From contig JAHDQY010000032.1 of assembly GCA_018433595.1 (NCBI GenBank), forward strand, positions 1-64,000: 64,000 nucleotides of DNA. The letters are read 5' to 3'. The notes under the pieces were generated by a model. That model was not told the DNA's origin and made no database searches. It saw only the letters and a program-made list of their open reading frames with translations. Shown here piece after piece: positions 1-7,878 of this stretch. Position numbers and translations under genes: made by a program. The DNA is from Synergistales bacterium. Lineage in GTDB: Bacteria; Synergistota; Synergistia; Synergistales; Aminithiophilaceae. Every line of letters begins with the position of its first letter. Within the stretch, counting starts at the first letter, position 1.

Positions 1-2
1 CT

Positions 3-92
3 CACGTCATCCCCAGGCCGCACGGCGATACGGAAAAGATGCTCCCCTCCTGTGAAAAGGCGGCCGAATCGATCGACGTCGCCAAGGACTAG
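3..92 (+). CDS. BMC-domain shell protein, C-terminal end only (5' truncated by window)
   Basis: Only the last 29 codons are present. They read HVIPRPHGDTEK and then a short tail ending SIDVAKD before TAG at 90-92. The HVIPRPH motif is the conserved end of the hexameric BMC domain in PduA, PduJ, EutM and CcmK shell proteins, so this is the end of a hexamer-type microcompartment shell protein. It sits 19 bp upstream of the EutJ-like gene and is the first visible gene of the microcompartment operon. Which paralogue it is (PduA, PduJ or EutM type) cannot be told from this fragment. Confidence 0.8.
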   Translation, partial: HVIPRPHGDTEKMLPSCEKAAESIDVAKD

Positions 93-111
93 CCGGGAAG
101 GGGGTCCGGTC

Positions 112-972
112 ATGAGCGCCTCTCTGTGGCTCACTCCCGCACTGGAGGCCTGTGCCCGGGCCCTCGAAAGCCCCCGGGCGACGGGGACGTGGGAAAAGCT
201 CTATCTCGGTTTCGACCTGGGCACGACCAATCTCGTCGTCGTCGCCGTCAGCGAAGCGGGTGTCCCTGTCGCAGCCGTCCTGGAACCCTCCTTTTCCGCC
301 GTTCGGGACGGCGTCGTCGTCGACTACTGGGCAGCCGTCCAGGGCATGAAAAAGGCCCTGGAACGGCTGTGCCGGAAGCTGGGCGACGGGGCTTTGAAGG
401 CCGTCGGAGCCGCCGCCTACCCGCCGGGCATTTCGCCCAAGACGGCCAAGGTCTGCGCCAACGTCGTCGAGAGTCTCGGCTTCGACTGTCTCGGCCTCTA
501 CGAGGAGCCGGCTGCTGCCGCCGTTGCCCTCGGCATGACCAAGGGGGCCATCATCGACATCGGCGGCGGGACGACGGGCGTTGCCGTCATCGAAGAGGGG
601 CGGGTCCTCTACAGCGCTGACGAACCCACGGGAGGGGTCCACATGACCCTCGTCCTCGCCGGCAGCCGGGGCCTCTCCTTCGAGGAGGCCGAAAGACTGA
701 AGCGGGACCGGGGCGAACAGAAACGTCTCGTCCCGACGCTCCAGCCCGTCCTGGAGAAGATGGCGACCCTTGCCCGGGGCCATCTCGCGCGAAGCGGCTA
801 TCTCGGCAGGATCCCCCTCGTCCTCGTCGGAGGCGGCGCCGATCTGCCGGGATCGGAGGAGATCCTCTCCTCCGTCGTCGGCTGCCCCGTGGCCCTGGCT
901 CCGGAGCCGCTGCTGGTGACGCCTTTGGGCATCGCCCTCAATCTTTGGAGGGATAACCATGGCGACGGTTGA
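112..972 (+). CDS. eutJ: EutJ-like microcompartment chaperone (actin/Hsp70-fold ATPase)
   Basis: The 286-residue protein has the ASKHA (actin/Hsp70) ATPase signatures in order: phosphate-1 loop FDLGTTN at residues 34-40, phosphate-2 loop IDIGGGTTG at 148-156 and an adenosine motif VGGGADLPG at 239-247. This layout and length match EutJ (about 278 residues), which is DnaK-like but lacks the substrate-binding domain. EutJ is thought to assist assembly or reactivation of the core enzyme; its exact role is not settled. ATG at 112 follows a GGAAGGGGG ribosome site; an in-frame start at 52 would overlap the shell gene and has no such site. The 3' end overlaps the next gene by 14 bp. It lies between shell-protein genes, so a microcompartment role is well supported by context. 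Confidence 0.85.
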   Translation: MSASLWLTPALEACARALESPRATGTWEKLYLGFDLGTTNLVVVAVSEAGVPVAAVLEPSFSAVRDGVVVDYWAAVQGMKKALERLCRKLGDGALKAVGAAAYPPGISPKTAKVCANVVESLGFDCLGLYEEPAAAAVALGMTKGAIIDIGGGTTGVAVIEEGRVLYSADEPTGGVHMTLVLAGSRGLSFEEAERLKRDRGEQKRLVPTLQPVLEKMATLARGHLARSGYLGRIPLVLVGGGADLPGSEEILSSVVGCPVALAPEPLLVTPLGIALNLWRDNHGDG

Positions 973-1621
973 TGACCTGATCGCAACGACGCTGAGGCGG
1001 CTTGCCCTGCCCCGGGTGGGGCTGCTCTGGTGGCACGAGACGGCGCCGAAACGTTTCGACGCGCCGCCTCAGGCGACGTGGATCCATTATCTCGCCCCCG
1101 GCTGCGTCTTCCCCAGGGAGCTCCGACCGGCCTACCGGCTGTCGCTGCTCTCCGAGCCGGAAGAGGAGGCGTCGACGCTGAACATGCTCGTCATTCCCTC
1201 GGCACGGGTCGAGCTCCTCGGCGATCTTCTCGAAGGCCTGCCCGTCTCTCCCGAGGGACGCCTCGCGGCCGGCTGTCTCGGCGCGGGCCTTCCCGTTCTC
1301 GTCGATGTCTCGGCCATCGCCCGCTGGACGGCCTGGAAGGGAGCCATCGGCCGGAGGCACCGGGAATCGATGGCGCGGCTGGAGGAGCTGGGCTGTCTCC
1401 TCCTGGGCGTGGGGGAGACGAAACCCCTTGAAGCCGACCGTACCGGCGGGGATCTCTCGGAGGCGCTTCTTCTTGAGGAGCCGGGCTGGACGAGCTGGGG
1501 TGAAATCGCCTCTCGCCTGGGCCGAAAGCGGGTCGTCCGGATCAGGAAGGGGGTCCGCCTCACCGCCGAGGCCCTCGACAGACTCCGGAGCCTCGGCATT
1601 GTCCTGAAAAGGGAGGGGTAG
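959..1621 (+). CDS. Uncharacterised microcompartment-operon protein (eut/pdu hypothetical type)
   Basis: The 220-residue soluble protein has no signal peptide or membrane segment. An alpha/beta N-terminal half contains a glycine-rich stretch (AAGCLGAGLPVLVDVSA, about residues 100-120), reminiscent of flavoprotein-like folds. The C-terminal 45 residues (TSWGEIASRLGRKRV, then IRKGVRLTAEALD, then LGIVL) resemble the tail 'VPKGA-x-VTPLA-x-D-x-A-x-x-LGI' shared by several poorly understood eut/pdu-locus proteins. I think it belongs to the hypothetical eut family described as TIGR02536, but this is recognition by pattern, not by search. It is translationally coupled to eutJ (14-bp overlap) and 4 bp from the next shell gene, so it is an integral part of this operon. 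Function unknown. Confidence 0.65.
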   Translation: MATVDDLIATTLRRLALPRVGLLWWHETAPKRFDAPPQATWIHYLAPGCVFPRELRPAYRLSLLSEPEEEASTLNMLVIPSARVELLGDLLEGLPVSPEGRLAAGCLGAGLPVLVDVSAIARWTAWKGAIGRRHRESMARLEELGCLLLGVGETKPLEADRTGGDLSEALLLEEPGWTSWGEIASRLGRKRVVRIRKGVRLTAEALDRLRSLGIVLKREG

Positions 1622-1625
1622 AACG

Positions 1626-1931
1626 ATGGCCATGAACTGTCACCTGATCGTCAAGCCGACGGCGGCCTGTCGCCGGATCATCGAAAGGCGCATGGCCTCC
1701 CGGTGGGACGAAACGATGGAAAAGGCCTCGTGGGGAGCCGTTCTCCTCGTCCAGGGGCCGGTCGCGGAGATCCTGGCCGCCGTCGATGTGGCCACCAAGG
1801 CCGCCTCCGTCTCCGCCGGCGAGATCGTCGGCAACTGTCCTCAGCAGATCAACACCGTCGCCTTTGTCGGGGCCGTCGCCGACGTCAAGCTGGCTCTGGC
1901 GGCCCTCAGGGAATGGGGGGATGTGCGATGA
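1626..1931 (+). CDS. Circularly permuted BMC shell protein, EutS/PduU-like
   Basis: The 101-residue protein ends in a BMC-fold block: GAVLLVQGPVAEILA, DVATKAASVSAGEIVG and INTVAFVGAVADVKLAL. The 'DVATKAA-x-V-x-x-GEI' segment and the HLIVKPT-type N-terminal strand are the arrangement of EutS/PduU, in which the last BMC strands are moved to the N-terminus. Those proteins form hexameric shell tiles with a plugged pore. The N-terminal 30 residues are divergent (many Arg; Trp at 28). ATG at 1626 follows a GGGAGGGG site. The stop overlaps the EutN-like start as ATGA. A different divergent BMC-H subtype is possible. Confidence 0.65.
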   Translation: MAMNCHLIVKPTAACRRIIERRMASRWDETMEKASWGAVLLVQGPVAEILAAVDVATKAASVSAGEIVGNCPQQINTVAFVGAVADVKLALAALREWGDVR

Positions 1932-2227
1932 AACTGGGACGCATCGTCGGCAATGTCGTCGCCACCCGCAAGGATGAACGCCTCGTGGGCCACAAGCTGC
2001 TGATCCTCCAGGTCCTCAAGCCCGAGGGGGGAGGATCGCTGGCGCCGGCCGACGAGAAGGACGGCTTCGTCGTCGCCGTCGATCTGGTCGGAGCGGGCGT
2101 CGGGGAGACGGTCCTCTTCTGTTCCGGAAGCTCGGCCCGGGCCTCTGCGGCCGAAGGGGCCTCTCCCATTGATGCCGCCGTCGTCGGCATCGTCGACAGC
2201 TTCGACGTCGATCTCGAGGCCCGATGA
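1928..2227 (+). CDS. eutN: EutN/CcmL/PduN-family pentameric vertex protein
   Basis: This 99-residue protein begins MKLGRIVGNVVATRKDERLVGHKLLI, the hallmark N-terminus of the EutN/CcmL/PduN family (G-x-V-x-G-x-V-x-A-T-x-K, then G-x-KLL). It continues with a VVAVDLVGAGVGETVLFCSG core, matching 'AVD-x-VGAG-x-GE-x-V' of the family. These proteins form pentamers that cap the vertices of the polyhedral shell. The gene overlaps both neighbours by 4 bp (ATGA at 1928-1931 and at 2224-2227), showing tight translational coupling. There is one copy in the window, as expected for a complete shell set. Confidence 0.93.
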   Translation: MKLGRIVGNVVATRKDERLVGHKLLILQVLKPEGGGSLAPADEKDGFVVAVDLVGAGVGETVLFCSGSSARASAAEGASPIDAAVVGIVDSFDVDLEAR

Positions 2228-3192
2228 TCATGGCGCCCATCTACACCGGCGGGGGAGACCGCGGAACGACCCGTCTCTGGGACGGCACGAAGGTCTCCAA
2301 AAGGGATCTCCGCATTCAGCTCAACGGCACTCTCGATGAGGCCAACGCCGCTCTCGGCGTCGCCAAGAGCGGCAGCCCCACGGAGGCCCTCAAAGAGGAG
2401 ATCGGCTTCATCCAGCGGGAGCTCATGGATCTCATGTCCTTTGTGGCGCGCGGAGAAAGGGACGTTCCTCCTCCTCAGGCTTCCCGCCTTGAGGAGCATA
2501 TCGACGCCCTTCAGGAGCAGTGGCCCGCCCAGGGGAGATTTGTCCTGCCCGGCGGCTCGCTCGCCGGGAGCGCCGCCCACCAGGCCCGCGCCATCGTCCG
2601 CCGCGCCGAGCGGCTGGCTCTGGAGCTCCTTGAGGAGGAGCTCTTCGACGAGGAGGCCTACGTCTACGTCAATCGCCTGTCGGACCTCCTCTATGCCCTG
2701 GCCCTGGCCTGCGACGGAGAGGCCTTCGTCGGCCGCGTCACGGCTCTCGTCATGGCTGCCGAGAAGGCTTCGACGGCGGCAAGGGGCATGACCCTCGCCC
2801 GGGCCAAGGAGCTGCTCGCCCAGGCCGAAGGCGAGGCCGAGCGCGTCGGTGTCCCCATGGTCGTCGCAGCCGTCGACGGCTCCGGCGACCTGGTGGCCCT
2901 TCATCGCATGGACGGTGCGTTGCCGGCCAGCATCGACCTGGCGCCCAGAAAGGCCAAAACGGCGGCCCGGCTCCGCATGACGACGGAAGCGCTTTCCCGA
3001 CTCGTCCAGCCCGGGGCCCCGCTTTACGGGCTTGCCTCCGATCCGGGGCTCTGCTGCTTCGGCGGCGGCGTCCCCCTCCAGGAGGCGGGGGAGACGGTGG
3101 GGGCCGTCGGCGTCAGCGGCGGCACCGTCGAAGAGGATCAGATCGTTGCGGGCCGGTCCCGCGATGTCTGGGAAAGCCTTTTTCAGTCTTGA
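2224..3192 (+). CDS. pduO: PduO: ATP:cob(I)alamin adenosyltransferase with C-terminal GlcG/HbpS-type haem-binding domain
   Basis: This is a full two-domain PduO of 322 residues. Residues 1-185 are the PduO-type adenosyltransferase: YTGGGDRGTT (ATP-binding N-terminus), LNGTLDEANAALG and AHQARAIVRRAERLAL are its diagnostic segments. Residues about 190-322 (MTLARAKELLAQAEGEAERV through GGVPLQEAGETVGAVGVSG) form the GlcG/HbpS (DUF336) domain, which binds haem in characterised PduO. The enzyme makes adenosylcobalamin from cob(I)alamin and ATP, so the lumen enzyme is probably B12-dependent (diol/glycerol dehydratase or ethanolamine ammonia-lyase). The start overlaps the EutN-like stop; a second in-frame ATG lies 6 bp further on. 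PduS, its likely reductase partner, is two genes downstream. Confidence 0.93.
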   Translation: MIMAPIYTGGGDRGTTRLWDGTKVSKRDLRIQLNGTLDEANAALGVAKSGSPTEALKEEIGFIQRELMDLMSFVARGERDVPPPQASRLEEHIDALQEQWPAQGRFVLPGGSLAGSAAHQARAIVRRAERLALELLEEELFDEEAYVYVNRLSDLLYALALACDGEAFVGRVTALVMAAEKASTAARGMTLARAKELLAQAEGEAERVGVPMVVAAVDGSGDLVALHRMDGALPASIDLAPRKAKTAARLRMTTEALSRLVQPGAPLYGLASDPGLCCFGGGVPLQEAGETVGAVGVSGGTVEEDQIVAGRSRDVWESLFQS

Positions 3193-3216
3193 TTCGTTAA
3201 GGTGGAGGTGACCGGT

Positions 3217-4614
3217 ATGGATCAGAACGACCTTGCCCGGATTGTCCGGGAGGTTTTGGCTCGCCTCGAAAAGGAGATGGACCCCGCAAGGGGCGGGAAA
3301 TGCCCCCACGGTTTCGCAGACGTCGACGAGGCCGTCGAGGCCTCGGTATCGGCCCAAGCGACCTGGCACCGGGACTTCAACATCGAGGCCAAATCGAAAA
3401 TCATCGGCGGACTCCGGAAGGATCTCCTGGACCATCTCGAGGAGCTGGCCCGCCTCGCCCTTGAGGATACGGGCATGGGGCGTCTCGACGACAAGGTTCT
3501 CAAAAAGGAGCTGGCCATCACCAAGACGCCGGGGCCGGAGTATTTCACCACCAAGGCCGTCTCCGGAGACAACGGACTCGTCCTGGAAGAGCTGGCCCCC
3601 TTCGGCGTCATCGCCTCCATCACGCCTTCGACGAACCCCGTGGCCTCCGTCATCAACAACACCATCGCCATGATCGCCGGCGGCAACGCCGTCGTCTTCG
3701 CCCCTCACCCGGGGGCCAGACGCTCGACGCTGAGAGCCGTCGAGGTCATCAACGAGTCTCTGGCCCGTCAGGGGGCTCCCTGCGGACTCGTGGCGACGCT
3801 GACGGCCATCAGCATGGAGAACGTCGACAAGCTGATGAGACACCCCAAGGTCCGTCTCGTGGCCGCCACGGGAGGCCCCGGTGTCGTCCATGCCGCCCTC
3901 AGCTCGGGCAAGCCCGCCATCGGCGCCGGACCGGGCAATCCGCCCGTCGTCGTCGACGAGACGGCCCATCTCCGCCAGGCCGCCATCGACGTCATCCTCG
4001 GCTGTTCCTTCGACAACAACCTGCCCTGCACCTCCGAAAAGGAGCTCATCGCCGTCAACTGCATCGCCGACGAGCTCAAAAAGCACATGCTTGAAAACGG
4101 TGCCCACGAACTCAAGGCGGCCTCGGAGATCAAAAGGCTGCGGGAGCTCGTCTTCGACGACAAGGGCAAGCCGAATAAGGGTTGCATCGGGAAGGACGCC
4201 ACCTGGCTTCTCAAGCAGATCGACGTCGTCGTCCCCGCCAAGACGCGGGTCCTCCTCATCGAGTGCGACGAGGAGGACCCCTTCGTCCAGGAGGAGATGC
4301 TCATGCCCGTCCTGCCCATGGTCCGTGTCGCCGACTTTGCCGAGGCCCTCGCCATGGCCCTCCGGGTCGAGCACGGCTTCCGTCACTCCGCCGCCATCCA
4401 CAGCACCAACATCGACAACATGAGCCTCATGGCCCGCCTCATGGAGACGACAATCTTCACCAAAAACGCCCCCTCCTACGCCTCTCTGGGCTACGGAGGC
4501 GACTGTCCCACGGCCTTCACCATCGCCACTTCGACGGGCCAGGGGCCGACGACGCCTCTTTCCTTCTGCCGCCTGCGGCGCTGCACCCTCCACGGCGCCT
4601 TCCGGATCATCTAG
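3217..4614 (+). CDS. pduP: CoA-acylating aldehyde dehydrogenase PduP/EutE with shell-targeting peptide
   Basis: The 465-residue protein oxidises propionaldehyde or acetaldehyde to the acyl-CoA with NAD+ inside the microcompartment. The first 18 residues (MDQNDLARIVREVLARLE) form an amphipathic helix like the PduP encapsulation peptide, followed by a Gly/Pro-rich linker. The catalytic cysteine is Cys271 in FDNNLPCTSEKE, and the GAGPGNPPVVVD block (236-247) is typical of PduP/EutE. ATG at 3217 follows AAGGTGGAGGTG; the in-frame GTG at 3202 lies inside that ribosome site, so it was not used. It is spaced 24 bp from pduO. Substrate (C2 versus C3) cannot be read from the sequence; PduS/PduT/PduF-like neighbours favour the Pdu side. 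Confidence 0.93.
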   Translation: MDQNDLARIVREVLARLEKEMDPARGGKCPHGFADVDEAVEASVSAQATWHRDFNIEAKSKIIGGLRKDLLDHLEELARLALEDTGMGRLDDKVLKKELAITKTPGPEYFTTKAVSGDNGLVLEELAPFGVIASITPSTNPVASVINNTIAMIAGGNAVVFAPHPGARRSTLRAVEVINESLARQGAPCGLVATLTAISMENVDKLMRHPKVRLVAATGGPGVVHAALSSGKPAIGAGPGNPPVVVDETAHLRQAAIDVILGCSFDNNLPCTSEKELIAVNCIADELKKHMLENGAHELKAASEIKRLRELVFDDKGKPNKGCIGKDATWLLKQIDVVVPAKTRVLLIECDEEDPFVQEEMLMPVLPMVRVADFAEALAMALRVEHGFRHSAAIHSTNIDNMSLMARLMETTIFTKNAPSYASLGYGGDCPTAFTIATSTGQGPTTPLSFCRLRRCTLHGAFRII

Positions 4615-4625
4615 GGGGCCCTCCG

Positions 4626-5957
4626 GTGCAGGCCGACGAAGTGATCCGCAAGGTTTACGAGGCCGGCGTCGTGGGGGCCGGGGGGGCCGGCTTTCCCACC
4701 CACGTCAAGCTCAGGGCTCGGAACATCGATACCTATCTCGTCAACGGGGCCGAGTGCGAGCCCCTCCTCGCCGGCGATCAGTACCTCATGCGGGAGAAGG
4801 CCGCCGGACTTGTCGCCGCGGCGGGAGCCGTCGCCGAGGCCCTGGGCGCGGAGAGAGCCCTTTTCGTCCTCAAGAAGAAGTACGTCGCCGAAAAGAGCGC
4901 CCTCGAGGCCGCCGGAGGATACGTCGCCGTCGTCGGCGACTACTACCCGGCGGGGGACGAAATCATCCTCATCGAGGAGGTGATGGGACGGATCGTCCCC
5001 GAGGGAGATCTGCCCCTCGCCGTCGGCGTCGTCGTCAACAACGTCGAGACCCTCTACAACATCGGACGGGCCCTCGAGGGTGAACCCGTCACGAAAAGCT
5101 GGGTCACCGTCGGAGGGGCCGTGAAGGAGCCCGGAATCTGGCGCGTCCCCCTGGGGACGCCTGCCGCCAGACTTCTTGATCTGGCCGGAGGGCCGACGGC
5201 GGCCGATCCCTGGTACGTCGACGGCGGCCCCTTGACCGGTCCCTACCACCGGGAGCCTGACTTTCTCGTCACCAAGACCAGCAACGGCCTCCTCGTCCTG
5301 CCCGGAGCCTCGGCACTCGTCCGCTACGAGACGATGGACGTGGAGAGGATGCTCCGCCAGGCCCGGTTTGCCTGCATCCAGTGCAACCAGTGCACCGTGG
5401 CCTGTTCGAGGAACCTCGTCGGCTACCGTCTGGAACCCCACCGGATCATGAGGGCCATGGCCTACCCCGAGCAGCGGACGGCCTCCGTTCTCCGCCAGGC
5501 CTTTCTCTGCAGCGAGTGCAACCTCTGCAGCGGTCTTCACGCCTGCCCCATGCAGCTTTCGCCGCGACGGGTCAACCAGGAGCTCAAGAAAGCGCTCCGT
5601 TCCCAGGGGGTGGCGCCCGATTTTCCCGAAAGAGAGATCGTGCCCCATCCGATGCGCCCCTATCGCCTGGTCCCGACGAATCGTCTCATGTTCCGCCTCG
5701 GCCTCGCGTCCTATGACGGCCACCCCCCCTTCCGGGGAGACGTGATCGTCGACGAGGTCCTTCTCCCGCTGAAACAGCACCTGGGGGCCCCCTGCCTCCC
5801 TCTCGTCGCCGCCGGCGATGCCGTCGAAGAGGGGCGGAAGGTGGCAACGCCTCCCGAAGGCGCTCTCGGCGCTCCCATCCACGCCTCCATCGCGGGGCGG
5901 GTGGAGGAGGTCACCGAGACGGCCATTCGGATCCGATCGATCAGGACGGAGGGATAA
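4626..5957 (+). CDS. pduS: PduS: RnfC-like cobalamin reductase / electron-transfer flavoprotein
   Basis: The 443-residue protein (PduS is about 451) has the NADH/FMN-binding domain of Complex I 51-kDa/RnfC type (GAGGAGFPTHVKL at 17-29; NGAECEPLL at 40-48; a SLBB-like domain around 155-200). Two 4Fe-4S motifs follow: C250-x2-C253-x2-C256-x3-C260 and C295-x2-C298-x2-C301-x5-C307. PduS reduces cob(III/II)alamin for PduO and can pass electrons across the shell through PduT. GTG at 4626 is chosen after a GGGGGCC stretch 11 bp behind the pduP stop; upstream in-frame codons would overlap pduP by hundreds of bases. The C-terminal PIHASIAGRVEEV is an RnfC-type barrel-sandwich tail. Confidence 0.92.
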   Translation: MQADEVIRKVYEAGVVGAGGAGFPTHVKLRARNIDTYLVNGAECEPLLAGDQYLMREKAAGLVAAAGAVAEALGAERALFVLKKKYVAEKSALEAAGGYVAVVGDYYPAGDEIILIEEVMGRIVPEGDLPLAVGVVVNNVETLYNIGRALEGEPVTKSWVTVGGAVKEPGIWRVPLGTPAARLLDLAGGPTAADPWYVDGGPLTGPYHREPDFLVTKTSNGLLVLPGASALVRYETMDVERMLRQARFACIQCNQCTVACSRNLVGYRLEPHRIMRAMAYPEQRTASVLRQAFLCSECNLCSGLHACPMQLSPRRVNQELKKALRSQGVAPDFPEREIVPHPMRPYRLVPTNRLMFRLGLASYDGHPPFRGDVIVDEVLLPLKQHLGAPCLPLVAAGDAVEEGRKVATPPEGALGAPIHASIAGRVEEVTETAIRIRSIRTEG

Positions 5958-5960
5958 GCG

Positions 5961-6509
5961 GTGGAACGCGCCATCGCAACACTGGAAAGCATCAGCGTCG
6001 CCCGGGGGTATCTCGCCACGGACAGCATGCTCAAGGCCGCCGACGTCTCCCTGCTCTGGGCCTGCACGATCTGTCCCGGCAAGTACCTCGTCGTCGTCGG
6101 CGGCCAGGTCAGCGCCGTCAGAAGCGCCCTGGCCGCAGGGCTCCAGGCGGCGGGGGAGGCCGCCATCGACCACATGGTCCTGCCCAATGTTCACCCCGAT
6201 GTCTTCGCCGCCCTGGCCGACGCCACCGATCCGGGAATCCCCAAAGACCTGGGCGTCATCGAGACCATGGCCGCCCCCGTTGCCCTTGAGGCGGCCGACG
6301 CCGCCGTCAAGGCCGCCCAGGTGAAGCTCCTGGAGATCCGTCTCGGCCGGGGCATGGGAGCCAAATCCTTCTTCAGCCTCACCGGCGAGATCTCCAACGT
6401 CAAGACGGCCGTCGCCGCGGCCAGGGCCGTCGTCGGCGAACGGGGTCTCCTCGTCGATGCCGTCGTCATCAGCCGCCCCCACAGGGCCCTTCTGGAGGCG
6501 ATGCTCTAG
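5961..6509 (+). CDS. pduT: PduT: tandem-BMC trimeric shell protein with predicted Fe-S pore
   Basis: The 182-residue protein contains two BMC domains in tandem (about 1-90 and 95-182), the second ending VVISRPHRALLEAML. TICPGKYLVVVGG places a cysteine at residue 38, the same position as Cys38 of PduT, where three copies ligate a 4Fe-4S cluster at the trimer pore. An additional Cys35 is visible. Length (PduT is 184) and sequence order agree throughout. It directly follows pduS (3 bp), its known electron-transfer partner. The GTG start at 5961 is preceded by a weak GGGATAAG site, suggesting translational coupling to pduS. Confidence 0.93.
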   Translation: MERAIATLESISVARGYLATDSMLKAADVSLLWACTICPGKYLVVVGGQVSAVRSALAAGLQAAGEAAIDHMVLPNVHPDVFAALADATDPGIPKDLGVIETMAAPVALEAADAAVKAAQVKLLEIRLGRGMGAKSFFSLTGEISNVKTAVAAARAVVGERGLLVDAVVISRPHRALLEAML

Positions 6510-6603
6510 CGCCGCATGAGAGGTCCGTCTCAACCGAGGGAGACCGGGGCAAGGCGCCTTCGTCAGGAACCTTCACAGCGCGAATCTTCATGGAGGTGTC
6601 ACC

Positions 6604-7332
6604 GTGACCAATCTGTTCGGAGAATTCATCGGTACGTTCGTCCTCTGTTCCTTCGGCTGCGGCGTCGTCGCCGACGTCCTTCTCAAAAAATCAAAGGGGG
6701 AGGGCGCGGGCTGGACGGAGATCAACGTCGGCTGGGGGCTGGCCGTCATGATGGGAGTCTTCGCCGCCGTCAGCACCGGAGCCCCCCAGGCCGACATCAA
6801 CCCCGCCGTGACCCTGGCCAAGACGTTCATGGGCGTCTATTCCATGGGGCACGCCGTCGTCACCATGGTCGCCCAGACGGCCGGCGGATTCGCGGCCGGC
6901 TGTTTCGTCTGGCTCGTCTATCTGCCCCACTGGAAGGTTACCGAAGACAAGGGAGCCAAGCTGGGCACCTTCGCCACGGCTCCGGCCATCCGGGATCCCT
7001 TCGGCAACTTCCTCTGCGAGTTCCTCGTCACCATCTTTCTCGTTCTCGGCATCTTCTTCATCGTCAAGTCCGCCGAAGGCCAGACGATTCCCTTCTGGGC
7101 CGTCCCCTACCTCGTCGGCGCCCTCATCTGCGCTCTCGGCATGAGCTTCGGCGGCCCCACGGGGTACGCCATCAACCCCGCCCGTGACCTCGGGCCCCGC
7201 CTGGCCCACGCTCTCCTCCCCATTGCGGGCAAGGGCGAATCGGACTGGGGTTACGCCTGGATTCCCATCGTCGCCCCCCTCTGCGGAGGAGGCGCGGCCT
7301 TCTTCATCGGCCGGGCCATCGGCATCCTCTAG
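6604..7332 (+). CDS. pduF: MIP-family glycerol/diol facilitator (GlpF/PduF-like)
   Basis: This 242-residue integral membrane channel has both half-helix pore motifs: INPAVTLAKT in the first half and INPARDLGPRL in the second. The Asp after the second NPAR (NPARD) is typical of glycerol-conducting aquaglyceroporins rather than water-only aquaporins. Six hydrophobic segments are visible. GTG at 6604 follows GGAGGTGTCACC. It is last in the microcompartment operon, 94 bp after pduT and just before a strong hairpin, and would bring the diol or glycerol substrate into the cell. By context PduF; glycerol rather than 1,2-propanediol remains possible. Confidence 0.88.
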   Translation: MTNLFGEFIGTFVLCSFGCGVVADVLLKKSKGEGAGWTEINVGWGLAVMMGVFAAVSTGAPQADINPAVTLAKTFMGVYSMGHAVVTMVAQTAGGFAAGCFVWLVYLPHWKVTEDKGAKLGTFATAPAIRDPFGNFLCEFLVTIFLVLGIFFIVKSAEGQTIPFWAVPYLVGALICALGMSFGGPTGYAINPARDLGPRLAHALLPIAGKGESDWGYAWIPIVAPLCGGGAAFFIGRAIGIL

Positions 7333-7345
7333 CCTCCCCTCGGAG

Positions 7346-7395
7346 CCGAAAAGAGACGGGACCGCTCGACACGGAGCGGTCCCGTCTCTTTTCGG
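7346..7395 (+). terminator. Hairpin closing the microcompartment operon
   Basis: A perfect 22-bp stem (7346-7367 with 7374-7395) and a 6-nt loop begin 13 bp after the pduF stop. The outer stem is A/T-rich (GAAAAGAGAC / GTCTCTTTTC), so the 3' arm supplies a run of four U residues before GGGCGGG. This is a probable intrinsic terminator, though the U-tract is inside the stem. Confidence 0.75.
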
Positions 7396-7878
7396 GCGGG
7401 TCTCAGGCCGGTATCGCCGTGAATCGGCAATGGGCTTCCGTCGTCGGCGGCACGCCGCCGACGACGGAAGCGGGAGCCGCTCCGGTCGTTCTGCGCTCGA
7501 ACCCGATAGGATGCAGTGTATAATTGTGACTTACCGAAATACTCTTGACAAATCTTGAGAACAGGAGGTAAGGTAAAACCGAGATGATTCGGATATGGAC
7601 TTCCGAAATTGAAGCCTAGTTTTTTCAAGGCCCGGCAGGGGGAATTTTGCTGAAGAAAGATGCGAGGTCCGTAAGGGCCGTTATGTGAGGGACTCTGAAG
7701 AGATGTTCCGGCGATGACGCCGTTGGAAGGGAGTCCCCTGTGAAGAAGTTTTTCCGGCATCGGCCTTCCGAAAAAATGGGATCGAACCGTTTCCCGAAGT
7801 CGACGCTCCCGGAACCTGAAGCGGCCTCGGGAGAAGTCTGAAAGGTCCGTCACGGGTATCGGCAGGGAGGGGACTTCT
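7396..7878. other. 483-bp region between the microcompartment and peptide-transport operons: hairpins, promoter-like elements and a possible uORF
   Basis: No supported protein gene. It holds a perfect 16-bp hairpin with a 4-nt loop (7435-7450/7455-7470), a consensus -10 TATAAT at 7519-7524 with a poor -35, and a separate TTGACA at 7545-7550 with only a weak -10 (TAAGGT, 7569-7574). Downstream is a long leader with an imperfect stem-loop at 7689-7737 (GGGACTC pairs with GAGTCCC; inner CGGCG-ATGA-CGCCG). A 33-codon frame at 7740-7841 (GTG start, GGAAGGGAG six bases ahead) could be an upstream ORF; its product starts MKKFFRHRPSEKM and resembles nothing I know. Confidence 0.5.

Noticed and set aside
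1906-4593. 895-codon open frame on the minus strand
   Set aside because: It runs antisense to the coupled eutN, pduO and pduP genes, all with recognisable motifs. Long antisense frames are expected in G+C-rich coding DNA, and its product is low-complexity (Gly/Asp/Arg-rich) with no family signature.
7584-7619. 11-codon frame (MIRIWTSEIEA) as a leader peptide of the peptide operon
   Set aside because: The AGGAGG upstream is 15 bases away, too far for efficient initiation, and there is no matching amino-acid run or terminator.
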